A stretch of DNA of 27,500 nucleotides from Neocallimastix lanati (nom. inval.) (taxonomy: Eukaryota > Neocallimastigomycota > Neocallimastigomycetes > Neocallimastigales > Neocallimastigaceae). The stretch spans positions 1,145,001-1,172,500 of the forward strand of contig JACVTC010000031.1 of assembly GCA_016946835.1 (NCBI GenBank). Reading direction: 5' to 3'. The position numbers and the translations under genes are program-made. Numbering within the stretch: position 1 is the stretch's first letter; each line of letters begins with the position of its first letter. The notes beneath the pieces were generated by a model that made no database searches, was not told the DNA's origin, and saw nothing but the letters and a program-made list of their open reading frames with translations. Positions 11,590-22,747 of this stretch are shown here, piece after piece.

Positions 11590-13496
11590 GAAAAAATTAA
11601 TTAATAATTAATATACAATAATAATAATAATAATAATAAATTATATATTAAACCATATTATATTACTTTTTAACCTAAAAATTCAAATAATGAAACTAGT
11701 TTTAAAAAAATAAGGAAATTATATTTATTATATATATATTTTATATTATTTTTATTATTATTATTTATTATTATTATTATTATTAATTATTATTAATTAT
11801 TATTATTATTAATTATTATTATTATTATTATTTATTATTATTTTTAAAAATGGAACTTTTTGTAAATATCTGAATTATTTATTAGTTTATCAAAATATTT
11901 GAGTAGCTTAGCAAAATATATGAAATTTATATATATCATATATAAATAATTAAAAATATGTAATAATAATTAATTAATGTAAATCTAATTAAACATTTTA
12001 TACGATAAATATTGACATTATTTAAGTAAATTCTTTTCTAATGAACAGGAATAATAGAAAAGTTTAAATAAAATAATAAAAAATATTATATTAAATAAAA
12101 AAAATTATTGTTATTATTATTATTATTATTATTTACATACTTAATAAAAATGTTGTAAAATGAGTTACTGATAACTTTTTTTTTTTTTTTTTTCAAAATC
12201 TTTTATTTTTATTTTTTTTTTTTTTGGGATGAAAATATCATATATAAATATATATATATAAACATAAATATATATTTTATGAAACAAGTAATATTGAACA
12301 AAATAACCGAATTAATAAAATATAATAATAATAATAAGCTAAACAGAAATAAAAACTTTAATAGTATAATATAAATAAATGTTTATTATTAATATAGGTT
12401 TTCAAAAGAAATGAGATGAGTAACAAACATTAAATAAAAGATAATCACAATCACTGTTATTATTCATGATCACTTTTTTTATTTTTTTTTATATAAAAAT
12501 TTTTTTTTCTTTCATTTTAAAATATTAATATTTTCATTTATATATATATATATGTTTTATAAATATTTTATTTATTTGTTAATTTTTTATAAATATTTAT
12601 CCAGATTTATTATTGTTTTTATTATATAATATAATAAATAGTTACATATGTTAATATAAATAATAAAATAATAGAAAAAAAAAATAATAAATATATAAAG
12701 TTTAAATTTTAAAAATAAAAATAAAATAGTATTTTAATTTTATTTACATTTTATCTACAATTCAAAATAATAATTAAAAAAAAAGTAATAAAAACATAAA
12801 ATAAAATAATAATAAAATAATAAAATAAAATGATAATAAAATAATAAAATAAAATAATAATAAAATAAATAAATAAATAAAAAAAGATGAATAATATAAT
12901 AAAATTAATAAAATTAATAAAATAAATTATTATTAATTAATAATATATTTATTAATTTAATTTTAATTTTTTTTTTAACTGAGAATGAAAAAAAAAATTT
13001 TTTTTTTAAAAATAATTTTTTTTTAGTATTATTCTTTTATTAATTCTTTATCATTTAATATTTTTTAAAGTTTTTATTCCTTTCTATCATTAAAAAAATT
13101 CTATTTTTAATGATGAACTGCGCATTGCTCTAAAATAAACGTTGGATCATGAAGATACTAGAAGTTTTATATCGAAATCCTTAATTTGTCTTTATTATAT
13201 TCTATATGAAAGTATTGGGTATCTTTTTATTTTTTTTATGTGTTTGAATTGATAATATATTTAATCAGTATTAAAAATATGTAAACAAATCCATATGAAA
13301 TCATATTATTAAGAAATGATGTTTAGTAGTATTAAGATACTAGTATCAAATTGGTATCATATATAAATAATATGGTTTATATTATTTATACATAGTAGAA
13401 TAATTTCAAATTATTCTTTCACTCTTTTATATATATATATATATTTATATATATTCTTCTTGGTCTAATTTTTATCTTTTATTATTATTTTTTTTT

Positions 13497-13709
13497 TCAT
13501 GATTGAACAATGTTCTTTTCTTTTAATTGTTCGATAACAGCTCTTATACTATCTTCACATACCGCATTTCTTCTTCTAAAAATATATGGAGATAATTTGG
13601 GAAACATTGGATTTATTGGAACATTGCAAATATTATTAGATATTCTATATGGTTCGGTTTCAATATACATAGTAGTAGTAGCAGTAGCAGCGATAGGTTC
13701 AAGAGCCAT
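13497..13709 (-). CDS. Unrecognised small protein, 70 aa, single exon
   Basis: ATG at 13709, TGA at 13499-13497. I do not recognise the family. The product has an Ala/Thr-rich N-terminus (MALEPIAATATTTM), a middle with scattered prolines (CNVPINPMFPKLSPYIF), an RRR cluster, then a likely helix with a charged face (CEDSIRAVIEQLKEKNIV). There is no signal peptide, membrane segment or metal motif. Support for coding: balanced composition with Ala, Pro, Cys and Arg, ordinary codons such as GCT, CCA, TGC and ATC, and a GC content well above the surrounding kilobases. The ORF on the opposite strand (13510-13743) is hydrophobic and runs into AT-only sequence, so it looks like a shadow. A missed intron or the last exon of a longer gene is possible. 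Confidence 0.65.
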   Translation of the reverse strand: MALEPIAATATTTMYIETEPYRISNNICNVPINPMFPKLSPYIFRRRNAVCEDSIRAVIEQLKEKNIVQS

Positions 13710-15128
13710 TTTTTATTTTAGTATTCTTATTTATTATTATTAATGAATTAATCTAAAAGTCCTTTTAAATAGTATTATATAAGTTTATATATAAAATTAA
13801 TAATTATAAGCAAAGTTTATAATATTTAACAAGAGGTTTATACTTTTTTTTTTGTAAAAAAAAAAGAATAAGATAGCAAATGTTTTTTTTTTAAATTCTT
13901 TTTTTTTTTTTTTTGAAATAAAAAAAAATAAAAAAGTAGAAAAAAATTTTTGATTATTTATATAAAAAAAATTTTCTTTTTTTTGATTTAATATATAAAT
14001 CTTATTAATTAATAAAATTAAAAATCTTAATTTTAATTTTATTAATGATTCAAAAAATAAATATAAAATAGTTTAATATGTTTTTTGATAGTCAGTTGAT
14101 AGGTAAAATCATGTATAATAACTTTTTTAAAATATATATATATATTTTTGATTATCTACTACATTGAATTTTCAATATTTCAAATATTATTATCAAAAAC
14201 TTTATTTAAAAAAAAGTAAAAGTTTAAATGAATATAAAATTTTAAATATATGTAAATGTTTATATTTTTATTTTAATTTATATATTTTAAAATTACGTTG
14301 ATTTTTTAAGTAAAGTTAATTAAAAAAAATAAAGTTAAAAAAAAAACAAGAAAAAAAAAGAGGAATTCTTTCCATATTTATATTTTTTTTTAAAAAAAAA
14401 AAAGTTATAATTATAAAAAACCATAGAATAATATTATTTACATATATATAAAGATATGTTACATAATACAATTATATGGAATTATACAATTATTCTATTT
14501 ATTATACTTTTATTATTATCCTCATACTATTGTAAAATAATAAAAGTAATAAAAAATTACTTTAAACATAAATAATATATACTAAAATTGAGTCAAATCA
14601 ATCCTTCTTTTCTATAATAAAGTAAAAAATATATTATATATAATAGAATAATTTTTTTTATATTGAAATACTATAAATACATTAATATTTAAATATAATA
14701 CTATATAATAATATATATAAATAATGAGGAAAAAAATTTTTTTTGAAAAATTCTTTATATATATATACATATATATATGTATTATATTTATTATTTATTG
14801 ATTTATTTATGGTATCCATTTTCTTACAATATAATTAACCATTACGTATATGGTATGTACTTTTAATACTGTACAGTGTATTTATATTATACTACATTTT
14901 AATTATCCATAAATAAAAAATTTTAAATTGAATAGAAATAAACTAAAAAAATGAATTTGGATAATTGTGAAATAAAGTTTTTTTTTTATAATATTGTATA
15001 TTTAAAAAAATTTTAATTCTTTTTTTCTTTTTTTTTTTTTTTTTTTTAAAAAAAATTTATGTAGATACCATACAAAAAAAAAGTACGTATTTAAATATAT
15101 TTATTTATTAATTATAGACACATTTTTT

Positions 15129-15171
15129 CTACATTTAACTACATTTAGTACATTTAACTACATTTAGTACA
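15129..15171. repeat. Minisatellite, 19-20 bp unit, two copies
   Basis: The unit CTACATTTAACTACATTTAG is present twice in tandem and is itself built of a shorter CTACATTTA element. Confidence 0.85.
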
Positions 15172-15713
15172 TTTATTATGTTTATATCTTTTTTCTTTTT
15201 CTTTTGTTCTTTTTTAAGTCAATAATTTTTTTTTTGACTGTTTTATTTAAAGCTTATTAGATTTTTTTTTTTTTTTTTATTTTTTTAATTTTTTTAGATA
15301 ATTTAAAATTTTAAATTTATATATACTTTTATATTTGTAATATAATAGTATTTATAAAACTAATATATTTTAATACTAATAACAATATAAGCATTGTTCA
15401 TTCTATATTATTTTAGATGACAAATTCAAATACAAATTTTTTCATATTGTATATATTGTATATTATATAAAATATATTTCAACATTCTAATAAAAAAATT
15501 AGTGTTTAAAGTAAAAATAAAATAAAAAAAAAAAAAGTTTTAAGGTTTTATTTTTTTCTTTATATTTTTTTATACATGGAAATATAATTCATTTTATTGC
15601 TTAAAATTCAGAATGTTTAAATTAATTGATATAAATTACTATTTAAATTTATTGTTAATATATAATGATTAAATAAAAATAAAAAAAAAAAAAAGAATCA
15701 TCAATGAATAAAA

Positions 15714-15750
<37 letters not shown>

Positions 15751-15899
15751 TATTAAAAAAAGAAACTTTGAAATTTTATTATTTTTTTTTTCCAAAACTC
15801 TATATTTTCCATTATTATCCGGAATAATAAATAAAAATAAAATATTAATAGAAGAGTGAAAAATAAATAATAATAATCATATTAATTAATTATAATTAT

Positions 15900-15946
<47 letters not shown>

Positions 15947-17466
15947 AAATAATTAGTAATAGATACTGTAATTAATTAATAAAATAATAGTAGTAACTGT
16001 AATTATAATAGTAGAGTAATTGACCATTTATTACTATGAAAAATTTTATATTTGTATTATATAATATTTATAGAAAAAAAAAAATTTTTTTGATATAAAG
16101 GATACATAATAATGATAAATTAAAAATAATTAGTCAATCATTCTTTGATATTCTATTTTAAAATTCAATGCTATAATAAATTATGAAATGTCAAAGTCAA
16201 AGTAATCTAAATATAATTTTAGAATTATAAAGTATTACTCATGTTTTTTCTTATTTTTATTTTTATATTTATTTTTATTTTCATTTTTATTTTTATTCTT
16301 ATTTTTTTATTTTTTTTATTTTTCATCCTATACTTTGATTATAAAAAATTTTAAAGTTTGGAGTTATAAATAATGACATACTTTTACACACATATATACA
16401 CACAAGAATATATATATTATTCATTATTTTTTAGGAAGGACTATGGAGAGTCATAAAATATATATAAAAGAAACATAAAGTATTGAAATATAGTAATAAA
16501 AAAGTTTTTTTTTTAAATAAAATAAAAAAATAAAAAAAAAAAACACGATAATTTTTTTTTCCTTATCTTTAATTCCTTATCTTCCCAAAAAAAAATTCTT
16601 AATAGTTCGTATCATTTAATTATTCTATTATTTTCTTTAATATTTTCTTATTCAGATAATATAAAGATGTTCATTAGATAAATTATGAATTATTGACTAA
16701 TTACGATGATTAAAAAAAAAAAAAAAGTCTTATATTATTTAAATATAATAATAATTTGTTAAATGATTTCTCTATTAATAAATATTTAATCCACGTCTTA
16801 AAATAAATAATTTACAAATATGTATCTTGTAAATTATTCATATAACGTAATTAAATTTAACTTTTTTTTTTTTGTTTTTTAAAATAGAATCTACATTATA
16901 ATAAATAGTATAGAAGTATTATTTATTTATTTTTATTAAAAAATTAATTCATAAAAATTTTTTTTTCTTTTTTATCTCATTTGTTTCATTGTTAACAATG
17001 ACATCAAATTATAATAATTATAAATATATATTCATAAATATATAAATGCAATATAAATATTTTATATTATAAATAAAAAAAATTGTATGTTTAAAAACCA
17101 AAAAAAAATACAAAAAATAAAAAGAATGAAAAGAGTTTAGAGTAGCATCACATTCCTCATATAAAATAATAATTAAGCTTTTTTTTTTACCTAAAATAAA
17201 AATTAAAATAAAATAAATTAAAAATTAAAATTATTAAAATCTTAAAAAATAAAATTTTTTTTTTATAATAAATTAATTAATTTAATTAAACCAAAGTAAT
17301 ACTAATTAAATTTTAAAATTTTTATCATCATAAAATATTATATTAAGTATTAAATATAGAAATAAAAATGTGAATAAGAGAGAATATTATTATACTTGCT
17401 AGTATTATATTATAGTTAACTCTAATATTATATATAAAGATTAATACATTTACATTATAATATATA

Positions 17467-17477
17467 ATAATTGGTTA

Positions 17478-17521
<44 letters not shown>

Positions 17522-17548
17522 CTAGGAATAAACTATAATTGGTTAAGT
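17467..17548 (-). mobile_element. Poly-A-tailed retroposon remnant with 14-bp target-site duplication
   Basis: Direct repeats ATAATTGGTTAAGT occur at 17467-17480 and 17535-17548. Between them, on the minus strand, lies a short body AGTTTATTCCTAGTCT (17534-17519) followed by a tail of about 38 A. This is the layout of a target-primed LINE- or SINE-type insertion cut to its 3' end. A close copy of body plus tail is at 25657-25686. The leftmost T of the poly-T overlaps the repeat, so the duplication is 13 or 14 bp. Confidence 0.7.
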
Positions 17549-18574
17549 AAAAAATAAAATTTTTTAAAATAATATAATTATGGAAAAATATTTATTAATA
17601 AAATAGATAATCATACTAAATATTATTAAATATTATTTAAATAATAAGAGAACAATAGTAAATACTAAATATTAATAATATTTAGATACAGAATATTTAA
17701 TCTGTAAAAACATTTAAATAATAATTATTGAATGTTTTAAATCATAGAATAATAAAATATTAAGTTAACTAAACTAATAAAAATTAAATAATACAATAAT
17801 AATAAATATTAAATATTAAATAATACAATAATAATACATATTAAATATTAAATAATACAATAATATATTAATCATTAATAATAAAATGATAAATTATAGT
17901 GGTAATAATGATAGTAATGATAGTTATAATAAATATAAATAAATAAATAAATAATTTCTATTACAATAATATTAATGAATGTTATTAAAGAATATTAAAA
18001 ATTAAAACAAAAACAAAAATAATAGAAATAATAATAATAATATTGCTATTGTCATATTTTGTACTTATTATATTTATGAACTATTATTAAAATTATTCCG
18101 TAATTTTTTTTTCTGTTTTTATTATAAAACTTTATAATAACTATGAATAAAACGAACGAAAAATATCTACTATATTATATGAATATATTATATCCTAACA
18201 TAAATAATAAATAACTTTTTTTACTGTATCATAATATCTTAATATCGTGTTAATTATTTTGCTATCTTCATAATAATAAAAAAAAATAGAAAAAAAAAAT
18301 TAAATAGATAACGCAATATTAAAAAAATGAAAAGGTCTACAGAGAAAAAAGCATAATTTATTGTCAGTTCGTTTTTATCTTTTTGGATAAGAAAAAAAAG
18401 ATTTAATCATTTAAGCCACTATATATAGTATTAATTAATATATTCATATTTACAAAATATATATATATATTTTTTTAATTTGTTTCATATAATTTATTAT
18501 TACTATTATATATATTTTTTAATATTTTATATAATATTATTATCATAATATTTATTCATTATTTATCTCATTTA

Positions 18575-18621
<47 letters not shown>
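18575..18621. repeat. (ATT)n microsatellite
   Basis: About 15 units, followed by imperfect TTTTATTATT units to about 18665. Confidence 0.95.
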
Positions 18622-18622
<1 letters not shown>

Positions 18623-19010
18623 TTATTTTTATTATTATTTTATTATTATTATTATTTTATTATCTTATATTATATAATGATTATATAACAACGACCCACA
18701 AATTCAAAATACAAAATACAAACAAAATACAAGATAATAAATAAAATAAAAATAAATACAAGTATAAAAATATAAATGAATATAAATATAAATTTGTTAA
18801 TAGAATAAAAGAAATTCATAAATTTAAAAATTTCAATATTAAATGAAAACTGGAATTTTTATTATATTAATTATTTTTATTTTTTTTAATTTTTTAACCT
18901 TTATCTAATCATTTTTGATTTCATTTTAATTTTAATAATCTCTTTTTTTTAATTTAAAAAATCTTTCTTAACCTTTTCTAATTTTTTTTTTTTTAATTTA
19001 ATTTCAATTT

Positions 19011-19184
19011 CTATCCATCTGGAAAATTTTTAAAAAAAAAAATAAAAATTACAATTTTTACAGAACATACCATAGAAAATATATAAAATAAAATATAAAA
19101 TAAATTAGGAACAAGAATAGAATAGAAAATAAAAAATACAATAAATAATAATATTATTGCAATAAATATTAATATTATTGCCAT
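19011..19184 (-). CDS. Doubtful small membrane-protein ORF
   Basis: From the ATG at 19184 the frame gives 57 residues, almost all hydrophobic, with two possible membrane segments around a V-P-N turn. Inside it lies a good fungal-type intron on the minus strand, GTATGT (from 19070) to TTTCCAG (ending 19019); splicing would end the protein in M-D-R-N. Composition is close to the A/T-only background, which readily yields Ile/Phe/Leu ORFs, so this may be chance. Confidence 0.22.
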   Translation of the reverse strand: MAIILIFIAIILLFIVFFIFYSILVPNLFYILFYIFSMVCSVKIVIFIFFFKNFPDG

Positions 19185-19504
19185 TATAATTCTTTTTCTT
19201 TTTCTTTTTATCAATTAATAAAAAACAAGATAAATTATATTAAAATTATCGTAATAATAATTGACATTTTATATAATTATTGTTTATAATAAAATTATTA
19301 AATCTATAATCACACTCTTTTTTGTCTTTTTATTTATATAGTTATATTATGTTATTTATTTATTTAAATATTCTTATAAGATTAATCAATAAAATTATTT
19401 AAATTTATGATCTCAATGCATCGAAGTAATTTTTTTTTCCCGTTAAGAGAGAAATCATCAAATATATATTTTAATAATAAAAATATATTTTTTTTTATGT
19501 TAAG

Positions 19505-19580
19505 TAAAAAATAAAAAATAAAAAATAAAAAATAAAAAATAAAAAATAAAAAATAAAAAATAAAAATAAAAATAAAATAA
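19505..19580. repeat. (TAAAAAA)n heptamer repeat
   Basis: Eight or so TAAAAAA units degrade into TAAAAA and TAAAA, then (AAT)n to about 19600. Confidence 0.9.
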
Positions 19581-20534
19581 AATAATAATAATAATAATAG
19601 ATGTAGATGTAAATTTATAAATTAAATATTTAATCTAATTAATTAAAGAAAAAAAAAATAGTAATGTTTTGTAATACAATAAATCTAATACAATTATCTT
19701 TTTTTATTTTTTTTTTTATTTTATTTTTTTTTTAATATATGTAAATTTGATATATTATTTTAAAATATTGTCATTTTATTCTATTTTATTTTTATTCTAT
19801 TTTTTATATTATATTCCATATTATACTTATATATATTACACTATAATACCTTATCGTATAACATTCTATATAATTTCTATTACTACTCATATTAACTACT
19901 TTTATTGTCTTTTTTAACCAATAAATGATGTTTTCTTTTTTATTTTTATTTTTATTTTTCAATTTCTGATCCTCAATAACATGTATATTTAATTTAATTA
20001 TAGTAATAAAATTAGTAATACAAATAATATTTATTCATTTATTTGTTGTCTTAACAAAAAAATAGTATAGGAAATCCATTAATGAGTATAAAAATGAAAA
20101 GGATTATATATATTTATATTATTAGTCCATCAAATAATAGTAATGATAATAATAAAAAAAAATAACCTTTAAATATGTTACATCACTTTGAAACAAATGA
20201 AAATAAAAAAATAAATAAAAATAAAAAATAAAAATAAATATAAAATAAAAATAGATTATAATATATATTATAAAAAAATAATAAAAATGGATAATAATAT
20301 AAATGAAATATGGAAAAAAAAATAAAAAATGCTTTAAAAATATGCTAATTTAATGTATATATTAATTAAAATTATGTTATCTTAAAATGTGTTAATCTCT
20401 CAAAATCATTAAAATTTAAAATTTTCCCCATCAAATTTAAATCATCTTTATTTATAATAAAATAAAAAATAATCAAAAAAAAAAAAAAAAAAAAAAAAAA
20501 TATTAAAAAATTCAAATAATTATTCTATTATCTA

Positions 20535-20700
20535 TTTTAATTTCTATTTCTATTTCTATTTCTATTTATTATTTATTATTTATTATTTATTATTTATTAT
20601 TCCATTATTTATTACTCTATTATTTATATTTATTATTTATTATTTATTACTCCACTATTTATTATTTATTATTTTATTATTTAGTAATTTATTATTTTTT
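20535..20700. repeat. TTTCTA / TTTATTA minisatellite
   Basis: Units of 6-7 bp (CTATTT, then TTTATTA) with occasional interrupted units such as CTCCACTATT. Confidence 0.85.
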
Positions 20701-20843
20701 TTTAATTATTAATTATTATATATTACATATTAATTATTTAATATTAATCATTATTTATTATTTATTATTATTAAAAGTCATCGATGAATTGTTATGCATC
20801 AAGATTTCGATCGAAATGGTAATTAATGTTTTATTAACTGATA

Positions 20844-20846
<3 letters not shown>

Positions 20847-20889
<43 letters not shown>
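20847..20889. repeat. T43 homopolymer
   Basis: This is the longest A/T run in the window. The predicted Phe- or Lys-rich ORFs on either strand here are artefacts of it. Confidence 0.95.
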
Positions 20890-20892
<3 letters not shown>

Positions 20893-20979
20893 ATTATTTT
20901 TCTTAAATTTATTTTTATTTTTGAAATTTTTTATCATATTTATCAATTATTTTATTTTGGTTAAAATAAAAACCAAACA

Positions 20980-20980
<1 letters not shown>

Positions 20981-21039
<59 letters not shown>
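20981..21039. repeat. (AAT)n microsatellite
   Basis: About 19 uninterrupted TAA units. Confidence 0.95.
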
Positions 21040-21150
21040 TAACCCGAGTTTCTGTATTTTTTATATATATATATTTAAATATATAATAACATAAATAATT
21101 TAAGCGAATAATTTTTTTTCTTTCTCTCTTTTTTTCTTTACTTATAATGA

Positions 21151-21502
21151 TTCTTTTTTTATTAGGAAATGTAAAAAAAAAAAAAAATTAATATTAATGA
21201 AATAAAAATTTCATGTTGTATTATTATTTTCTTCTGATAATATACAGAAATAAGATTTATCTTTAAAAATATCGAAAATATTTTAATTTTTAAATTTTAT
21301 TAAATTTATACAGAAATAAATAATTCTTTTTTTTATTAGGAATTTTTTTTTTAAAAAAAAAATTAATATTAATGAAATAAAAATTTCATGTTATATTTAT
21401 ATTTTTTTTTCTTCTGATGATATACAGAAATAAAATTTATCTTTAAAAATATCGAAAATATTTTAATTTTTAAATTTTATTAAATTTATACAGAAATAAA
21501 TA
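21151..21502. repeat. Tandem duplication, ~173-bp unit
   Basis: Copy 1 is 21151-21323 and copy 2 is 21324-21502. Both run from TTCTTTTTTTATTAGGAA through AATGAAATAAAAATTTCATG and CTTCTGAT(A/G)ATATACAGAA to TTTATACAGAAATAAAT. Differences are mainly A/T run lengths and a few substitutions, so it looks recent. Each copy contains a short hairpin (ATGAAA/TTTCAT). No ORF is present. Confidence 0.9.
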
Positions 21503-22033
21503 AAAAAAAAAAATAAAAAAAAAAAAAGTTTGAATGCTTTAATACCTAATTTTGCTTTCATTTCTAAATTTTACAGAAAAAATGTATAAAAAAAATTAAT
21601 ATTTATAACAATAATAATAGATTTATTTCTTTATATTTATAAATAGTATTACTAATGAAATACTTTATTAAAATGCTCTTTATTTTCTGTAAAAAAATTT
21701 TTAAATTAAATATGCATGTAAATAAATAAATAAAAGAAAATGGAAAAAAAATATATGATCATTTGCTTTCTTAATTACAATATTAATAAAATGTCGTTTA
21801 ATTGTTAACCTTTTTGAATGTATAAAGTTTTATTATAATACATCTATTAAGTAATTATCTTAATATTTTTAATATTTTATCAAAAATTTATATATGTCAT
21901 GTATTCATAAATAATTTTTAAGATGTATTTTTACATGATGTATTCATTATTAATAAGCTACAATTTCAATAATTATTTATTCATGTATTTTCTACATTAT
22001 TCTTTTATGTTCTATATATATTTTTTTCTTATT

Positions 22034-22196
22034 GTCCCTGCTGAACGGCCTAACTGAGTGTTCATCATTAGCGTTCTGAAAATTTTTTAGTACGCTTTTT
22101 TCTTAGGAGTGCCTCTTTAGTTCCTAACTTCCCTTCTATGAGGCGAATGCCACTATAATCTAACCCAATGAGATATGTTATAAGCTCGCTTGGTAA
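22034..22196 (-). pseudogene. Relic ORF, mobile-element-like, copy H (FSRD motif)
   Basis: On the minus strand 42 codons are open from 22196 to 22071, containing ELITYLIGLDYSGIRLI and TKEALLRKKR. After a one-base frame change the strand reads NANDEHSVRPFSRD (22075-22034). The island is much richer in G/C than its surroundings. The second motif matches the relic at 26237-26449 (NADHTVRHFSRD), so both probably derive from one repeated gene, most likely a transposon ORF. The family was not identified. Confidence 0.5.
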
Positions 22197-22243
22197 TTAC
22201 ATATTAGTCAAAAAAAGTGTTTTTTGTAGAATTTATCTATATT

Positions 22244-22380
22244 ATGGATATGTACTCATATGCTAAAAAATTTCCTGGTAAAAAAAAAATATATTTATAT
22301 GAAAGTATACTTTCGCAACCTTCTCAGGCCCACAGTTAAGTCAGTATCTTGTCTATATTACGTTGGAGATTAAGAATAAT
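22244..22380. other. Higher-complexity island with 14-bp palindrome
   Basis: The stretch contains the perfect palindrome GAAAGTATACTTTC (22301-22314) and the GC-richer text around CTCAGGCCCACAG. Two overlapping short plus-strand frames (22244-22339 and 22260-22372) look protein-like but are under 40 codons. It is probably part of the same relic zone as its neighbours. Confidence 0.35.
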
Positions 22381-22509
22381 ATATATATATATATAGAGAG
22401 AGAGAGATATAGATAAGTGGAACATGTTGCATTTCGAAATGTGACTAATTATTATTGAATATTTAATGTTAAATATAAAAATATATTAATATTTATTTAA
22501 TATTAATAA

Positions 22510-22707
22510 TTTAATCCACCTTTACATAAACGATTAACTAAAGTATGCCACTTTTATTTAAAACTACGTTCTGAAAAGGCAATTTTCGGGGGAGGGGAAA
22601 TATTTAACTGTAACCCTAACCAGCATATTCCGTAAAAAACCTCTGGTGAGGAAAACCCGAAATGGTCAAAGGACGGGACCAAAAACCAGGGGCCTCATGT
22701 ATGCTAG
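22510..22707 (+). pseudogene. Relic ORF with internal stop, unknown origin
   Basis: One plus-strand frame stays open from 22510 to 22704 except for a TAA at 22633-22635: about 65 codons with non-AT-biased residues (NPPLHKRLTKVCHFYLKL, then KTSGEENPKWSKDGTKNQ). It ends at TAG 22705-22707. The minus strand is also open for 44 codons (22750-22619), so the true strand is uncertain. GC content is far above background, with G-rich (GGGGGAGGGG) and C-rich tracts. Confidence 0.4.
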
Positions 22708-22747
22708 CCCAAGGATTAACAATCAGCATTGATCCTGGTTTCGATTT

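Larger units (their letters stand above)
7958..13496. other. Gene-poor low-complexity region
   Basis: About 5.5 kb of almost pure A/T: (TA)n at 7970-8065, A/T homopolymers throughout, (TTA)n at 9190-9290, (ATT)n at 9800-9849, (AAT)n at 11471-11589, (TTA)n at 11752-11842 and AAAAT-type repeats at 12790-12880. Short stretches of higher complexity occur at 8515-8550, 8820-8900, 9110-9190 and 13105-13220. No ORF with convincing codon use was found on either strand. Confidence 0.7.
13710..22020. other. Gene-poor low-complexity region
   Basis: About 8.3 kb dominated by A/T runs (T27 at 15721-15747, T39 at 15901-15939, T39 at 17480-17518, T43 at 20847-20889) and microsatellites. The only items with distinct structure are the 15130-15170 minisatellite, the 17467-17548 insertion, a weak membrane-protein ORF at 19011-19184 and the 21151-21502 duplication. 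No confident gene was found. Confidence 0.7.

Noticed and set aside
13105-13140. Minus-strand AGCAATGCGCAGTTCATC compared with the U4 snRNA 5' end, and ATGATGA as a C box
   Set aside because: The match stops after about ten bases, the following U4 segments are absent, and no CTGA D box follows the C-box-like string.
13510-13743. 77-codon hydrophobic ORF opposite the 70-aa gene
   Set aside because: Its end runs into AT-only sequence, and the minus-strand frame has more natural residue use.
14456-14575. 39-codon ORF with one hydrophobic segment
   Set aside because: Short, AT-only composition; nothing separates it from background.
20758-20983. Poly-Lys and poly-Phe ORFs on opposite strands
   Set aside because: Both are translations of the T43 homopolymer.
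22610-22620. TAACCCTAACC, resembling a TTAGGG telomere repeat
   Set aside because: Less than two units, inside a coding-like island; no array.
22638-22690. Hammerhead-ribozyme-like order: CTGGTGA, GG-AAAA-CC, CGAAA, TGGTC...GACCA
   Set aside because: The core has G in place of an invariant A (CTGGTGA), the expected U next to the cleavage site is missing, and extra bases separate the stems.
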